Below are positions 10,838-21,978 of a DNA stretch of 64,000 bases, piece by piece. The stretch is from Entoloma clypeatum (lineage: Eukaryota > Basidiomycota > Agaricomycetes > Agaricales > Entolomataceae): positions 496,001 through 560,000 of the forward strand of contig OY751495.1 of assembly GCA_963565915.1 (NCBI GenBank). The letters run 5' to 3'. Below the pieces are notes generated by a model, which was given only the letters and a program-made list of their open reading frames with translations, was not told the origin of the DNA and searched no databases. Within the stretch, counting starts at the first letter, position 1; the number at the start of each line of letters is the position of its first letter. The translations under genes were made by a program, and so were the position numbers.

Positions 10838-12086
10838 CTACTCCGGCGGCGGTCCAAACGCGATCATGCTGAAATTCACGCTCGATGAATTGGCGAGATA
10901 CTCCTTCTTGACGTGCTCCGCCACATCCTAATCCACAAAAAAAAAAAAAAGACGCAATTGAACACGCCAATCCCACCCCAAACAAGCATCACACGCACCT
11001 TGAGCAAATCCTTACACTCCCCGCGATCCACGGGGCCTTCACACGTCCCATCCAGCTCCACCAGCCGCATACCGGTCTTTTCTTTGTTATCATCATCTTC
11101 ACCAGCGCCTACCGGCCCCGAATCCGAATCTGCATCCAACCTCCCCGCAGCAGCCGCCCTGTCCCTGAAATCTGCATCGGGCGCCTCCACGAAGCACACA
11201 AAGTGCAGATCCGTGTCGAGGCTCTCCGGCACGTGCGTCCGCCCCGGCCCCGACTCTGTAGCCAGCTCGGCGTGGATCTTTGTGAAGAGCGGGGTCGTCT
11301 CCAGCAGTTTCGCGCGCTGCAAGGGGTCTTTGTCTGGTTCGATTCTTCAGTAAAAACGGGGGAGGGGCTGAGGTGGTAAGGAGATCTTGTCACCTCGACA
11401 TTGATCAATGAACTTGGAAAGCGGACCAAACGGAGAGAGCGTCACGTCCGTCTGATAGGGACGTTTGGAAATCAGACTCGGGGGGAAAGATACAGACTCG
11501 AGGGAGAACTCACGTTGGCGAGCGTGTGTATGAGCGCCATCGTCCCGCACGCATTGTTGATCTTCATTCAATGGAACCCTTCAAATCAACGTGACAGATC
11601 AATGAAGTACCCACCGTCTGCTTGATCCAAAAGATCGTCTTGTCCAAGTTCGGCTGCCCGTCCTCCTTGATCCTCACATCCTCCGCTCGCCTCTTGTCCT
11701 GGACTTCCTTCCCATCGGGGAACAGAAGGATCACCGCTTTCACGGGTTGGCCGACCAGCCCGAGAAGCTATGAGGGAAGCGAGGGATTTCGGTGATTTTG
11801 AGTCGCAACTGATGGCCGCGATAACGCACCTCTTCATCCAGCCCATACACATCCTGAAACACGGCATCCTGCCCAACAAGTCCTGCTTTCTTTGCCCACT
11901 GGGCGAGATACGAACGCGATGAGGAGGTGTTATTCTCATTCGATCGAATCTATCTTACAGCATTGAAGACCTGGGAAGACATTGGATCAGTTGGATCGAC
12001 AGCGTGTTTGCTTCGCATCCACGAACCTCTGGGTTGCTTTCCAACGGAATCCATGTTTGAGCCGACTGTGTCTGATCTTCGGACAT
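10838..12086 (-). CDS. Ubiquitin carboxyl-terminal hydrolase, UCH family (peptidase C12)
   Basis: A cysteine protease family that removes small adducts from ubiquitin C-termini. Exon 1 (from ATG at 12086) encodes MSEDQTQSAQTWIPLESNPE, the typical UCH opening. A tiny exon follows (VFNA), then WAKKAGLVGQDAVFQDVYGL. Later exons give a central strand, KTIFWIKQT with the oxyanion glutamine, NNACGTMALIHTLAN with the catalytic cysteine, and SPFGPLSKFIDQC. They continue to TDLHFVCFVE with the catalytic histidine, LVELDG with the catalytic aspartate, GPVDRGECKDLLK, and the C-terminal exon DVAEHVKKEYLANSSSVNFS ending MIAFGPPPE at 10838. An acidic, Ala/Asp-rich insert sits between the histidine and aspartate blocks, in the crossover-loop region. 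All catalytic residues are present. The length fits a YUH1/UCHL3-type enzyme rather than the longer UCH37 or BAP1 types. Confidence 0.94.
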
Positions 12087-12859
12087 CGTGGTGGGTTGGA
12101 AGTGCGTGTTTGTCTTGACAGTGACACGTCGGAACCGAACCGACCACGTGATGATCCAAAGTCGCACGTGGTGACCGCGACGTGGACGCGTTCTCCCCTC
12201 GATGATATAGCACGGAGATCCCCAGAAATCGCGAGGACGTAACTTCATCTAATCGTGGTTCCCTCGTTTGATCCACGCCCTCCCCTTAGTAGGTTTTCCA
12301 CTGTCCAGACAAAAGCGAACAAAGATTGAATAATGTTAATGGAGCCTCGCATGCACGAGCCTCGAGGCAATCTCCTGATTCTCCTCACTCATATCAGCCG
12401 TATACCTGCATGATCCGCGTGGGGGCCACCGCGTATCATTCAATCTCGAAACCTACCCCAGGCTGCCGTCAGGCAACATGATTAGTCCTTGTCAACGGAA
12501 ACATTCTAAAGGATAGATCAGGCCAGCATAGAAGAATTTCTGCACCCTAAACCCTTCCCTCCTGTTCTTTTCAATCGCGGAAAGCTCTGCCGAAACATCC
12601 GATCTCTCCCAACATGGCAGCCCAGAAGACCTCGTGGTTTTAATTCTGCCTGCAGCCCTGCCACCACCGCATGGTATGATGTCAATGAACTGCAGTCCCC
12701 CCGGTGACCTACATAAGTACTTAGGAGACTTTTTGCTTCATGTTCTGTGTGTGTGTGTGTGCGTGCAGCACTCCCTGTCTTTAAAAAAAAAACCTCTCTC
12801 TCTAGGAACGCCACATTCATCACAGTACGCCCCCCCCTTCCTCACCAACGAGGATCGCA
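12087..12859. other. Divergent intergenic region
   Basis: About 770 bases between two divergently transcribed genes, so it should carry both promoters. It contains a short (TG)n run near 12747-12764 and an A run near 12783. I see no gene or RNA. Confidence 0.5.
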
Positions 12860-14355
12860 ATGTCTCCTCCACGATCTCCCGCCCCGCAAACCTTTGACGT
12901 CCTCGACCTGAAAACACTCGCCCAATCAACCAACAAGACATTCCACCGCCTCGCGCCGTACAGCCAGCTCCAAGACCCGTGCGTCTCGTCTCTCCATCCC
13001 TCTTTATCCTCCAACTCAACGTTTTCCCATCGTTCAAAACGCCACCACCCCCACACACAGCTCCTCCCCAGACGCAGTCGCCATCGTCAACCGAATAGTC
13101 CGCAAAATCACAGTCTACCTCGACGCCCTCGACTGCAGCATCACCGCCGTGCATTACCTCTACCGCCTCAGCAAAGACGCCGCCGCGTTCTTCACCGCCG
13201 AGGAGTCCCAGATAACGGTCACGGTCGATATCCCAACAGGACAGAAGTCCGAAAAGGAAAGGGGAAGGGGAAGGGAAAAAGAAAGGGAAAAAGAAAGGGA
13301 GAAAGAAAGAGAAAAAGAGAAAGCGAAAGAGAAAGAGAAAGCAGCATTGGCATCGTCCAGCTCTGTGGGCCACCAACGTGCGGGGTCGTTCAAGGAGCCC
13401 GACAGAAAAGCGAGGCTGGAAGGCCTAGCGACGCTCGCGGATGATGCGTTCAGGAACGCACAGAAGGCCAACTTGGCGTTTCGGCAGGTCGAGCAGGATT
13501 TCTACAAGGTGCGCAACCGACTTCTTTTCCGAGGATGAGAACACGAACACAGAAAACCAACCCCACGAACTCCACCTTTTTTTTATATATAGATCGCAGC
13601 CTCCACGAAAGACATGCCCCCCGAAAGCACTGTCCACATTCCCCTCGATCTCTCCCTCCGTAAGCCCTCTCCTCCTCCTCCTCCTCCTCCACTCTATAAC
13701 GCCTTTTCCCTTGAATCGTGTGATGTTGACATTCTTTCTCCCTTTCTTTTTTTTTTTTTTTTTTTCTTGACCAGCGAACACGATCAAGAAACCACTCCGG
13801 GACATCGGACCCGACCTCGTCTCGAACTTGAGCCACCTCTCCGCGTTCTCGCGGCACATCTCCGACCTCGCGAACTGGTGCGCCTGGATCAAGTCCGAGA
13901 TCGCAGCGCAGAGTACGGACCGGTCTTCGGCGTCCTCCGGCGTGATGATGATCGTAGTGTTAACGCCAGCGGAGGCAGAGGAGACGAACAGGAAGTGGAA
14001 CAAGCTGCTTGTGGACTCGTTGATCTACCACGCCATGGTCTGCATTCCCCATCCCCCTTCCCCAGTTACCGTTGTAGGAGACTTACTCTTTCTTTTTTCT
14101 TTTCGTTTTTGTTTTTGTTTTTGTTTTTGTTTTTGGAAACAGATCGCGGAACTGCAGAGCAGACACGGGAGACTGTTGCCGGTGTCGACGGTGTCGTGGC
14201 AGACGGTGGTGGAAGAGAAGAAGATGGAGAAGCAGGCACGGCGCAGGTCGTCGAACGGCAGTGGGAGGAGCAGGCACACGGTGACTTGGAGGTTGGCTGA
14301 GTTTTGGAGAGACGCGGTGCGGTATCTATCGTGCCATGGGGCTATCTGTGTATGA
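12860..14355 (+). CDS. Unknown fungal protein with a charged low-complexity segment
   Basis: I do not recognise a family. Five exons fit. The first is MSPPRSPAPQTFDVLDLKTL to QLQDP. The second runs from PDAVAIVNRIVRKITVYLDA through a Lys/Glu-rich run to RQVEQDFYK. The third is IAASTKDMPPESTVHIPLDL. The fourth runs from NTIKKPLRDIGPDLVSNLSH to LLVDSLIYHAM. The fifth is IAELQSRHGRLLPVSTVSWQ to YLSCHGAICV. The Lys/Glu run (13256-13343, repeated GAAAGG/GAAAAAG units) should be a charged helix or coiled coil. Flanking parts are mostly helical, with no signal peptide or membrane segment. Introns are pyrimidine-rich; one ends in a (TTTTTG)n tract. The steady frame through five exons with good splice sites supports a real gene. 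Confidence 0.68.
14101..14136 (+). repeat. (TTTTTG)n repeat in the last intron of the charged protein gene
   Basis: About five copies of a TTTTTG/TTTTCG unit precede the 3' splice site GGAAACAG. It probably serves as the polypyrimidine tract. Confidence 0.8.
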
Positions 14356-15050
14356 TCTGTTTCTGTTCTGTTATGAGTGGACACTGGCACAAGTGCGGCG
14401 CTGGGTCACCGCCGCTGCAAAATATGTAGTACGATTCTAAGGCTCATCATGATTCTGTAGTAACAAAGACTCACCGCTTGGCTCTGAGAATGCTTCCCTA
14501 TAACAGTCTTGGTTGAAGTGACGACGGTCCACCGGGACGTCGTATCTTATTTACCACACTTTTGATCTACTAATACTCCACCGCGTGCAGCTTCCTTCCG
14601 CATTTCAAATTTCACGAATATTCTCGGTTCTTATTCCATGAGAAAGTCAATTGGACTCTGGACACCATTTGTCGACGCAGGTTCTCAAGCGTATGGAACG
14701 TCATGTACAGAATGGAACGGGGTAAGCTCAACGAGAGAAAGAGCAAAGGTATGTGGCTTCTAATGAGTTGTGGGCGAGTCTTGTTTTTCTATTTGCGGGT
14801 AGTCAAGGAGTCGCGAAGCATGCACACGGACACAAGGACGCCTCGTTACACAAGAAGCTCTCTCTGTCACGGTTGAAGGCGTCGGGGACTTGCCACCGGA
14901 AACTTGAATTGCAAAGTGAAGACGGGTGTCAAAATTTCCCTCATCCGCGCGGAAAACATACAAAAAGACCTTCATGGCCGTCCCCGGTTCGGCATCGCGG
15001 ATGACAGCGACCATCCACCGTCCTATTTGAACGCTTCCCGCTTTTCCTCG
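14356..15050. other. Intergenic, upstream of the membrane protein gene
   Basis: About 700 bases. The reading frame of the downstream gene stays open back to 14904, but the extension lacks features of a protein N-terminus. A minus-strand frame at 14760-15014 has no family motif. The stretch is read as promoter and leader. Confidence 0.4.
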
Positions 15051-16031
15051 ATGTCAAGTCAGCCTTCTCCACGACGTCAAGCTGCACCTGGCCCACCTTC
15101 TCCGTCGACAAATCCCCAGACACCCAGGAAGGCGATGAGCAGAGCTGCCTATCAACCTCTCTCACCGGTCTCCTTTGCCGCCAACGACATGACCGAGCCA
15201 TTTGTGCCGCAGATGCCCAGAAGTCCACTTGCACCAGTCCCACGGCCGACCGCGGCCTACCACGTCACGTATTCCTACCGCTCCCAACCCCCCCAGACCG
15301 TGGTATCGAACCTGACCCCGACCAAAGAACAACACACACCCAACACCCCGCTCTCAACCAGCAAAATGACCCTGATCGAGCAATTCCCCAACCCATACCA
15401 CCCCACACAACCTCTGCACCCTCCCCTGCCTCAACCCAAAAAACCCCACACAGCCCAACCCCGCTCCCCACGCATGCGTCTCCTCCTCCTCATCCTCACA
15501 CTGCTCCCCCTCCCCCCGCTCCTCTCCCTCTTCTACTTCCTCATCGGCCACGCCATCCTCCGGCGCGCCCTCCCCTCCGACCGCACCTGGGCGCTCCCCT
15601 ACCTCTCCTCCGTCAACGCCGGCGCCATCGGCGGCACCATCCTCGCCCTCCCGACGCTCCTCCTCCTCCTCTTCATCCTCTACCCCCTCCCCGCGTTCCT
15701 CTCCACCGAGCCCGCACACGTGCGCGACGAAGACTTTCTCGATGACGACGACGACGACGATTCCCGACGCGCGGGGCCCGTGCAGCGCGCGACGGCGTGC
15801 TCTGCGGCGGCGGTGTGCACGGCGCTGGTGGTGTGTCTGGGGGGCGCGGCGTGCCCGCTCGGGGTGCGGGTCGTCGGGGAGCGCGTGTGGTCGCCTGGGA
15901 AGGCCGCTGAGGCGGGGTTGTTGGGCGGGGCGGTGTTTGCGGTGGGCGTGGTGGTGGCTTCGGTGATGGCGTTGTCGGTGTTGCCGGGGTTCTGTGTTGT
16001 GCTTCACCGGCGGATGGGGAATAAGTGTTGA
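15051..16031 (+). CDS. Unknown four-helix membrane protein with Pro-rich N-terminus
   Basis: A single exon of 326 residues. Residues 1-140 are Pro/Ser/Thr-rich and probably disordered and cytosolic, with many SP/TP sites. Four hydrophobic segments follow, marked by LLLLILTLLPLPPLLSLFYF, GTILALPTLLLLLFILYPLP, TACSAAAVCTALVVCLGGAA and GGAVFAVGVVVASVMALSVL. A run of seven aspartates lies in the loop between helices 2 and 3. The start at 15051 (MSSQPSPRRQAAP) is preferred over the in-frame ATG at 14904 because the extension looks like leader sequence. The segment 15470-15990 is strikingly GC-rich and C-rich on the coding strand. I recognise no family; it may be a conserved agaric membrane protein. 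Confidence 0.68.
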   Translation: MSSQPSPRRQAAPGPPSPSTNPQTPRKAMSRAAYQPLSPVSFAANDMTEPFVPQMPRSPLAPVPRPTAAYHVTYSYRSQPPQTVVSNLTPTKEQHTPNTPLSTSKMTLIEQFPNPYHPTQPLHPPLPQPKKPHTAQPRSPRMRLLLLILTLLPLPPLLSLFYFLIGHAILRRALPSDRTWALPYLSSVNAGAIGGTILALPTLLLLLFILYPLPAFLSTEPAHVRDEDFLDDDDDDDSRRAGPVQRATACSAAAVCTALVVCLGGAACPLGVRVVGERVWSPGKAAEAGLLGGAVFAVGVVVASVMALSVLPGFCVVLHRRMGNKC

Positions 16032-16633
16032 ATTTGAGGAGGAGGAGGAGGAGGAGGTTTTTTTGCGCAGTTGGTTTGTGTTGCTTCTGATCATGTTACA
16101 GATAGACTGTATCTGCCAGATTTATGGTACGGGATCACAACATAGACTATCTTCGATATGGACGCTCACTGGCACCCGGCTGTCGTCATTCGCACCCAAA
16201 CTGTCCCCTTCCCCAGGTTTCAATTATAACGTCCAGCGAAATTCGGGACTTGTATACTTTACGACCTCCGGACCTCACGTTATATTGTATATCATAAAAG
16301 GACCGCTACTTGTATCATCATCCTTGCGCACGTGTACACGGCTGTCTCCTCCATATCAGAGATACTCCATCCATGCTGTGGAATATCACGCACCACCCTC
16401 TCCACTCTACAAGGACGATCCTTATTGGAAGTGACGCAAGAAAACCTGATAACCACGGCATGGATTGTGCAAATTACATACTGATGCCCACGCGCCGACG
16501 GGCTAAAGATCTGGTCAACGAGATAAACAAAAGAGAAATTACAGCACGGAAGGGATTAATCAAAGGTGCCCTAAGAGACCATGTTCATCATTACAGTAAA
16601 GCAACCCATCCTCTCGCAATCCTGCAAGTCAAC
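16032..16633. other. Convergent intergenic region
   Basis: About 600 bases between convergent genes. The frame at 16310-16873 mostly runs antisense into the glycosidase gene and is not credible. I see nothing else. Confidence 0.45.
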
Positions 16634-18265
16634 TCAACCACACAACCACATCCCAAGGAAGGGCCCGCATGCCCACAACCACACCCGGCCTATATGACCA
16701 TGTCCGAGTCCTGCCGCATTCGCACCCTTCGCACCCGCGTTCACCCAATCCCTCCACGCCGCCTGCATCATCACCACAAACGCCTGGCCCTCCGCACTCT
16801 CCGCGCCCTGCACCCCGTACGAATGCGGGTTCACGACCGGGGTCAGCCATCCCTGCGCGTCAAAGTGTGTTAATGGTGGTGTGTCCGAATTCATGTTTGA
16901 CGAGGAGGAGGAAGCGGCGTTGGCGTTGGTGTTGGCGTTGGTGTTGGCGTTGGAGGCGGACAGCGCCTTTCGCGACAGCTCGGCGTGAGGAAGGTGGGTG
17001 TGCACCCCCCACATGAGGGAGAGGCGGTACACGGTGCTCGCGAGGAGAGCGGTCGACGCTGCGTCGAAAAAGTTGCCTGTACTATTCGTCACGGGGCGTG
17101 AGGCGTAGTTGGCAAAGAGCCTTGTGGCGTTGTCCTGTCTCTGAAGTCGGCTTTTGGGGGCGATATAAGTGTAGGCTGGGAGGACTCAACAAGGTGAGGG
17201 TACATCCCCGTCTGTATCTCTTGGACCCACGCCGCGAGGTCCTTTTGCTGGCTCTTCATCTTGGATGCGTATTGTGAGTTCTGGATCGTCCCGAGGACAC
17301 GGAGCATGCCCGCCGCGGCCCAGGCGTTACCTGCAGGATCAAGAACGGTCACCGGACATCTGCATCATGTCTCACCTGTCGACCAATGTCCCTCGTCGTT
17401 CCCTTCCGAGCCCAGCAGGACGTGCTTCCAGAGGTTGTTCGCCGATGTGTCTCGCAGGTAGGATCTGTAGAGCTTGACCTGATTGTACGCTTCCAACAAG
17501 AGGGTCTGGTTCTTCAATATCACGCCGTAGTACGCCAGGAAAGGAGGGACCATGTACACGAAATCACTCCTGGAGTAAATCGACATGGTCAGATGTGTAC
17601 GGCATCGGCATTTGGGCTATAAATAACTCACCACAGCTGCACTTCAGAGACCCGATGGGATATGGCCCCGTCACGCGTCCTGGGCACCTTGTAAAGCAGA
17701 AAGTCAAGCTGGTCCTTTGCCGCTCCCGAGTAATTTCCGTCACTCTGCCCAAGCCACCCCGCTAACAAGACACTCATCCCTATGGACGCCGGATCTGCGG
17801 CACTGCCATCCTGAATAAGCGGCTGCGGACCGGTGACGTTCCCATTGGACATGCTACGGTTGCCGACGACGTCCCGGGCGATGGCGAGTACAGGTTCCAG
17901 ACCGCCATAGTGGGATGGTTGGATCTCTTGAGGCGGCGGGACTGACGTTCTGGATGTGAGAACGGAATAGGAAGATGCGTTGATCTCGAGGATGGCTTGT
18001 GACCGAGTGCCGAGTTCCCAGCTTGTGAATACACGGGGGGGGAAATTGAAAACAATGCCCCACAATGCATAAAGGAAATATACAAACGAACAAAAACAAC
18101 TCACCTCAATCTTGCGCCTTCTGCCAGGCGGGTACTGACCAATCCAATCGTCCCGTCGGAAAGGTTTTGACCAAGAATCGAAGGCAGCCAGCCGCTCAGG
18201 GCCACCGTAAGCGTAGCAGCCCAGCCGAGCGACCCGCGATTTGAATATGGTTTGGTGAAAAGCAT
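16634..18265 (-). CDS. Secreted six-hairpin glycosidase-like protein
   Basis: The (alpha/alpha)6-barrel hydrolase superfamily acts on plant or fungal polysaccharides outside the cell. The ATG at 18265 (MLFTKPYSNRGSLGWAATL) gives a basic N-terminus followed by a hydrophobic signal sequence ending near SILGQ. Later exons carry SWELGTRSQAILEINASSYS, SHYGGLEPVLAIARDVVGNR, GAISHRVSEVQLW, SDFVYMVPPFLAYYGVILKN, GNDEGHWSTG joined to GNAWAAAGMLRVLGTI, KDLAAWVQEIQTGMYPHL, and STGNFFDAASTALLASTVYR. The WSD, HWSTGNAWAAAGM and DAASTALLA motifs are typical of the agaric six-hairpin group. The end has an Ala/Asn/Thr microsatellite (about 16915-16960), the block HFDAQGWLTPVVNPHSYGVQ, and a hydrophobic tail, so it may be membrane- or GPI-attached. 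Substrate cannot be read from sequence. Confidence 0.82.
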
Positions 18266-18782
18266 CCTTTCCTTGCAGCTTCGATCTCCAGGAGAGCGCA
18301 TAGAATGTTCGTTCAAATTCCCAATGCTCCAGCCACATATTAAAAAAAAAAAGATTTATAATTAGAAGATTTCCACCGCAACGACTCGTCCAAAATGTGG
18401 AACCGGCAAAAACCGAACCGCGCGGTCAAGATCTCCAGCTCCCCCCCCCCAGGCTGCTGTTACACGCAATGCACTCCACAGCTTCCGGGTCCCCGCATCA
18501 GTAAGTAATATGAATTTCGAAGGATTTTCCCAGATCACACCAAAGGGCGTATTTGAAATTACTTACAAGTTACAAACTACGTAATTGTCTAGCGCCACCT
18601 TGGACCATGAATTCAGCTCCAATGTACTACGTGCCAAGCTCGTCCTAGGGAACTTGGCAAGATATCGAGATTTGATATGATAATCCCGGACCTTGCAGCA
18701 ATTATAAGTACAATACAATAAGACCACTTCTAACAATACAAAACCTGACACGACTCGGAGTCGAACACGACAAGCCTACTTT
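18266..18782. other. Intergenic between glycosidase and SET genes
   Basis: About 520 bases; contains the glycosidase promoter. It has an A run at 18340-18350 and a C run at 18438-18447, with no coding pattern. Confidence 0.5.
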
Positions 18783-20079
18783 CTACCTGCCCACCTGGTA
18801 CCGACCATGATTCTTCCTCCAACCCCAAGCTGGGAACGCCATCGGATTGGACATCCACTTGGCAAACACCAACCCTTCCTCCTGACTCCCCTTGGCCCTC
18901 ACATGCCGCACAGCCCGAGTCCATATCCAGAACATCCGCACATCCCCCAACGCTCCATAACACATCGCAATCGTGTCCACGTGTTTCTCGCGCCCTAGAA
19001 CTTCCAGCCCTTCCTGCTCAATGAGATCCAGGGCTCGAAGATGCGGCCGTATCAGCGCGTCGTCGGGCATCGATCCATCCATGCACCACTCTTCGAACGT
19101 AGGAAGCGGCTCTGAAAATCGGTCCAGATAAATACGGGCCTCGTCGCTCCGTGAGGCTGCTTCTGTGGGAAGGGAACAGTACGGGCAGCGACAGGTGAAG
19201 TTGTAGAGCGATCGGAGGTAAGCTTGTCGTTCCCTCCGCGGCTGCGTCGCGGACGTGTATTGGATGGTGATCTCTTCTCCTTGGCGTATCGGCCGGACAG
19301 CAGTGAGGTGAATCGAAAATGTCGCCGTGTCCCAGACCCAACGCGCGTTCGGACCACAGCTGTGCAAGTCAGCCGCCACATCAAAAAAGGTAATAGGAGA
19401 GAGAGCGCAGGTGGGGGGCTGACCTATGATTACACCTGCTCATGTTTACAAAAACCGCACGATGGGTGTTCAATTCCGGATGCGAGACCTTGGGAACCTC
19501 CAGCTGGATTCCGATCGCGTTGGTGCGAACGATCCCTTCAAGGAGACTGCACTCCTCCACAGATTTCGAGTTCGCAAGGCTCATGAAGTCCCGGCACGCC
19601 TTCGGCTCCAGACGGTCGAACAGCGCAGCGTAGACTTCAGATAGCGGCTTCGTAAGCCCAATCACATAGGGGACGACGATGAGAGGGTGCTCCACGAGGA
19701 TCAGATCGTCAGCGGAGATATCCATCAAGGCGACCATCCCGAGCCCTTTCTTCTCGGTGTGTGCGATCTCGAACGTAGACAGAGACGCAGGTTCCGGTAT
19801 GGATTCAAGGACATGCGGGAGGAGGTTTTCCACACCTTCGTCGAGCAAAGCCACCCCTTCGAAATCGTTCAGGACGTAGTTGTGGATCGTGTACACCCGG
19901 CTGCTGACATGCGCTGCAAAGTCGAAGTGGGGGCAGTCCAGGGCAGGATTGGAGCGGACCTGGGAGTTGATCTTGGCACAGACGTCGGGGGGAGGAGAAC
20001 TTTTGTATTGAGAGGACGGAGATCGTCGGTGAAGCGCTGAAGATCGCCGGAGGGTAGGGGTGACTTCTCTCGATGGCAT
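18783..20079 (-). CDS. SET domain protein (putative lysine methyltransferase)
   Basis: Two exons. Exon 1 (MPSREVTPTLRRSSALHRRS onward) holds a Ser/Arg-rich N-terminus, then the SET start FEIAHTEKKGLGMVALMDIS, AANDLI-like strand DDLILVEHPLIVV, and ends at RAVFVNMSRCNH. The intron (GTCAGC...TTGCACAG) splits the key motif: NH joins SCGPNARWVWD, giving the S-adenosylmethionine and pseudoknot motif NHSCGPNA. Exon 2 continues with IRQGEEITIQYTS, the ExxxxY catalytic element, and the post-SET cysteines in FTCRCPYCSLP. The C-terminal part is a helical region ending GRYQVGR. The architecture resembles the SMYD-like fungal SET group but lacks an obvious MYND finger. The target could be histone or non-histone lysine. 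Confidence 0.9.
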
Positions 20080-20822
20080 GGGTGGCGGAAGTTAGGAGTT
20101 TTTTTGGAGGGTGTGACGATCGAGTCGGTCTGCGTTTAAATATTGGTGGCCATGAGACGTCGGAGCCATGGCCACCGATAGTGGGCCCAAGCGTCGGGAA
20201 GGGACAAAGCGGTATAATTGTGTGATGAGATTATCACACACACGTTCCGGCGTGCGCTTTGATTCGGACTATCGAGCGTAAGTTGACAATGATATTCCCA
20301 AGGACCGCCAGGCATTGTTCTTCAAAGCGTTTCGTGCGCGTGACATCCTCCTGTTCATTTCCGTACTTTGAACATGGGGCTACTGCAGCTTGAGGACACC
20401 CATGCAAGGAACGATTTCGAGCATGCAAGCATGGCAATCAAAAGGCAGCTGGATCGAACAAAGAATGGGTTCGATATTATCACGTCGTGTTCGCCGTTCG
20501 GCGTATCGGCAGAACGAAATGAAGTCGGCTTCATTTCGTGGTTGTTTCGTGCACCGCACAAAGGCATCAACGTGTGCGTCGTCGCAGGGTTTTGTGTAAA
20601 CAGTAAAAGTTGCATGGTTGCCATGAGAGCAGCAAAGATAAGATAAGATAAGGAACAAACAAGGCACTGATGGAAATGTATGTCGAGTAATTTAATGAAT
20701 TAAATATCTGTTTCTCTTGCGCCTCTCTCTCTTTCCCAAAATGGTTCGCGGGTTCGACTTCAGCCCTTGACTTGGATGAGTACGACGTGAGGGCTAGTGA
20801 GCTATGGTCCATAACATCGCAA
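20080..20822. other. Intergenic, upstream of SET gene
   Basis: About 740 bases. The frames at 20368-20667 on both strands overlap each other and show no motif. A short GATAA-type direct repeat (AGATAAGATAAGATAAGG) lies at 20636-20652. No RNA gene seen. Confidence 0.45.
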
Positions 20823-21978
20823 CTACTTATAAACGGCCGGGGTGCGGAGGGAGACACAAAACAGCTGGAGGAAAACCTCTTTGCAGTTCAGCACTCGTAC
20901 GTTCAAATCCTGAAGACGTCTATCGAGAAGGGACAAAGCCCAGACGTGGGGGAAAATGTGAACACCCCTCCGAGCTAAAAAAAAAAAAGAGAGAGTGAAT
21001 GACGCACCAGGGACTCCGCCGGATTTTCGCAGCTCCCTATCAGACACCGCTCTCTCAGCCAACTCCCAAATACCCGCTTCCTTGACGGAATGTGCTTCGC
21101 GCCCCAAGAACGGCTGAGTATTGTTCACGAAGACCACGCGTGGATCCGACCCGTCCATGCCAGCGCTCGAGAGTTTCGCCGCAGACAAATGAGGTGCCAT
21201 ATCGAATATGAACACCAGAGAGCACACGCGCAGGCGGCTACACCTCCCAAGGATGTCATTCAGCGCACCAGAGACGAGTCTCGCCGCTCCGTGGCACAGG
21301 CCGTTCGGCCCCACGCAGAGTTCGAAGGAAAGGTGCGTGAGGCATGGGAGCAGTTCGAAGCCGGACCATGTGGACCAGTCTTCCCAGCGGTTGATGACGG
21401 ACAGATGTGTGACATTTTGGAAGGAGGGCGCGTCGAACTGGGGTTGGAGGCCGTTCAGGACGCCCGTCAGAAACATTGAGAGCTTCTTTGGACGGAGGGG
21501 ACCGAGGACTTGTGCTATCTCTTGATATGGCTGATAGCATATCGGGGACCAGCTTGGGACGGCCCAGAAGGTCAAATTGGTTACGCCTTGACATGCGCGG
21601 ATGATTCGGGTGGTGCGATGGTCGTAGAGATCGTAGGCGATGCAGAGCGATTTCACGTGGGTGAAGAAGAATGATCGAGATTTTATTTTCGATGTCTCAA
21701 TCGTCCGAAGGAAAGCGCGATGTGCTTTATCGCGATAAAGGTTGACGACGGAATAAATAATTCGTTCGATCCTGGGGAGGGGGAGGGGGTTGGTTTATCA
21801 GGTCTCGTTGTCAAAAAAAAAAACCATAGATTTTGGGAACCCACCAACGTTGGACTAGGCGGGAGATGGCGGCGAACTTGAGCGCGGCATTCTTGTCCTC
21901 GATGGCGACAGTCTCAAAGATGATACAAAGGACATCATGAGGAAGTGTCCGCCGCGACGAAACTTCATAGACCATCAT
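20823..21978 (-). CDS. F-box-like protein of the agaric type, unknown target
   Basis: The ATG at 21978 gives MMVYEVSSRRTLPHDVLCII and FETVAIEDKNAALKFAAISR, matching the agaric F-box-like opening LPxDVLxxIFE. The first intron (TG|GTGGGT...CCCCAG) joins RW to IERIIYSVVNLYRDKAHRAF. The long second exon contains a chain of short hydrophobic strands such as NLTFWAVPSWSPICY, LRPKKLSMFLTGVL, THLSVINRWEDW and LLPCLTHLSFELCV, typical of degenerate leucine-rich folds in these proteins. The end is ambiguous. A T-rich intron after SGGVPG and simple read-through share a frame and the same stop at 20823. F-box-like proteins usually give substrate choice to SCF ubiquitin ligases; no partner can be inferred. 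Confidence 0.7.

Noticed and set aside
12738..13376. Minus-strand 212-codon frame
   Set aside because: Antisense of the charged protein; the Phe/Ser run mirrors the GAAA repeat.
13614..14300. Long plus frame beside the charged-protein gene
   Set aside because: It runs through two clear introns of that gene in a different frame and ends in repeat-derived codons; a shadow.
15354..16094. Minus-strand 246-codon frame
   Set aside because: Antisense of the GC-rich membrane protein; composition bias explains the absence of stops.
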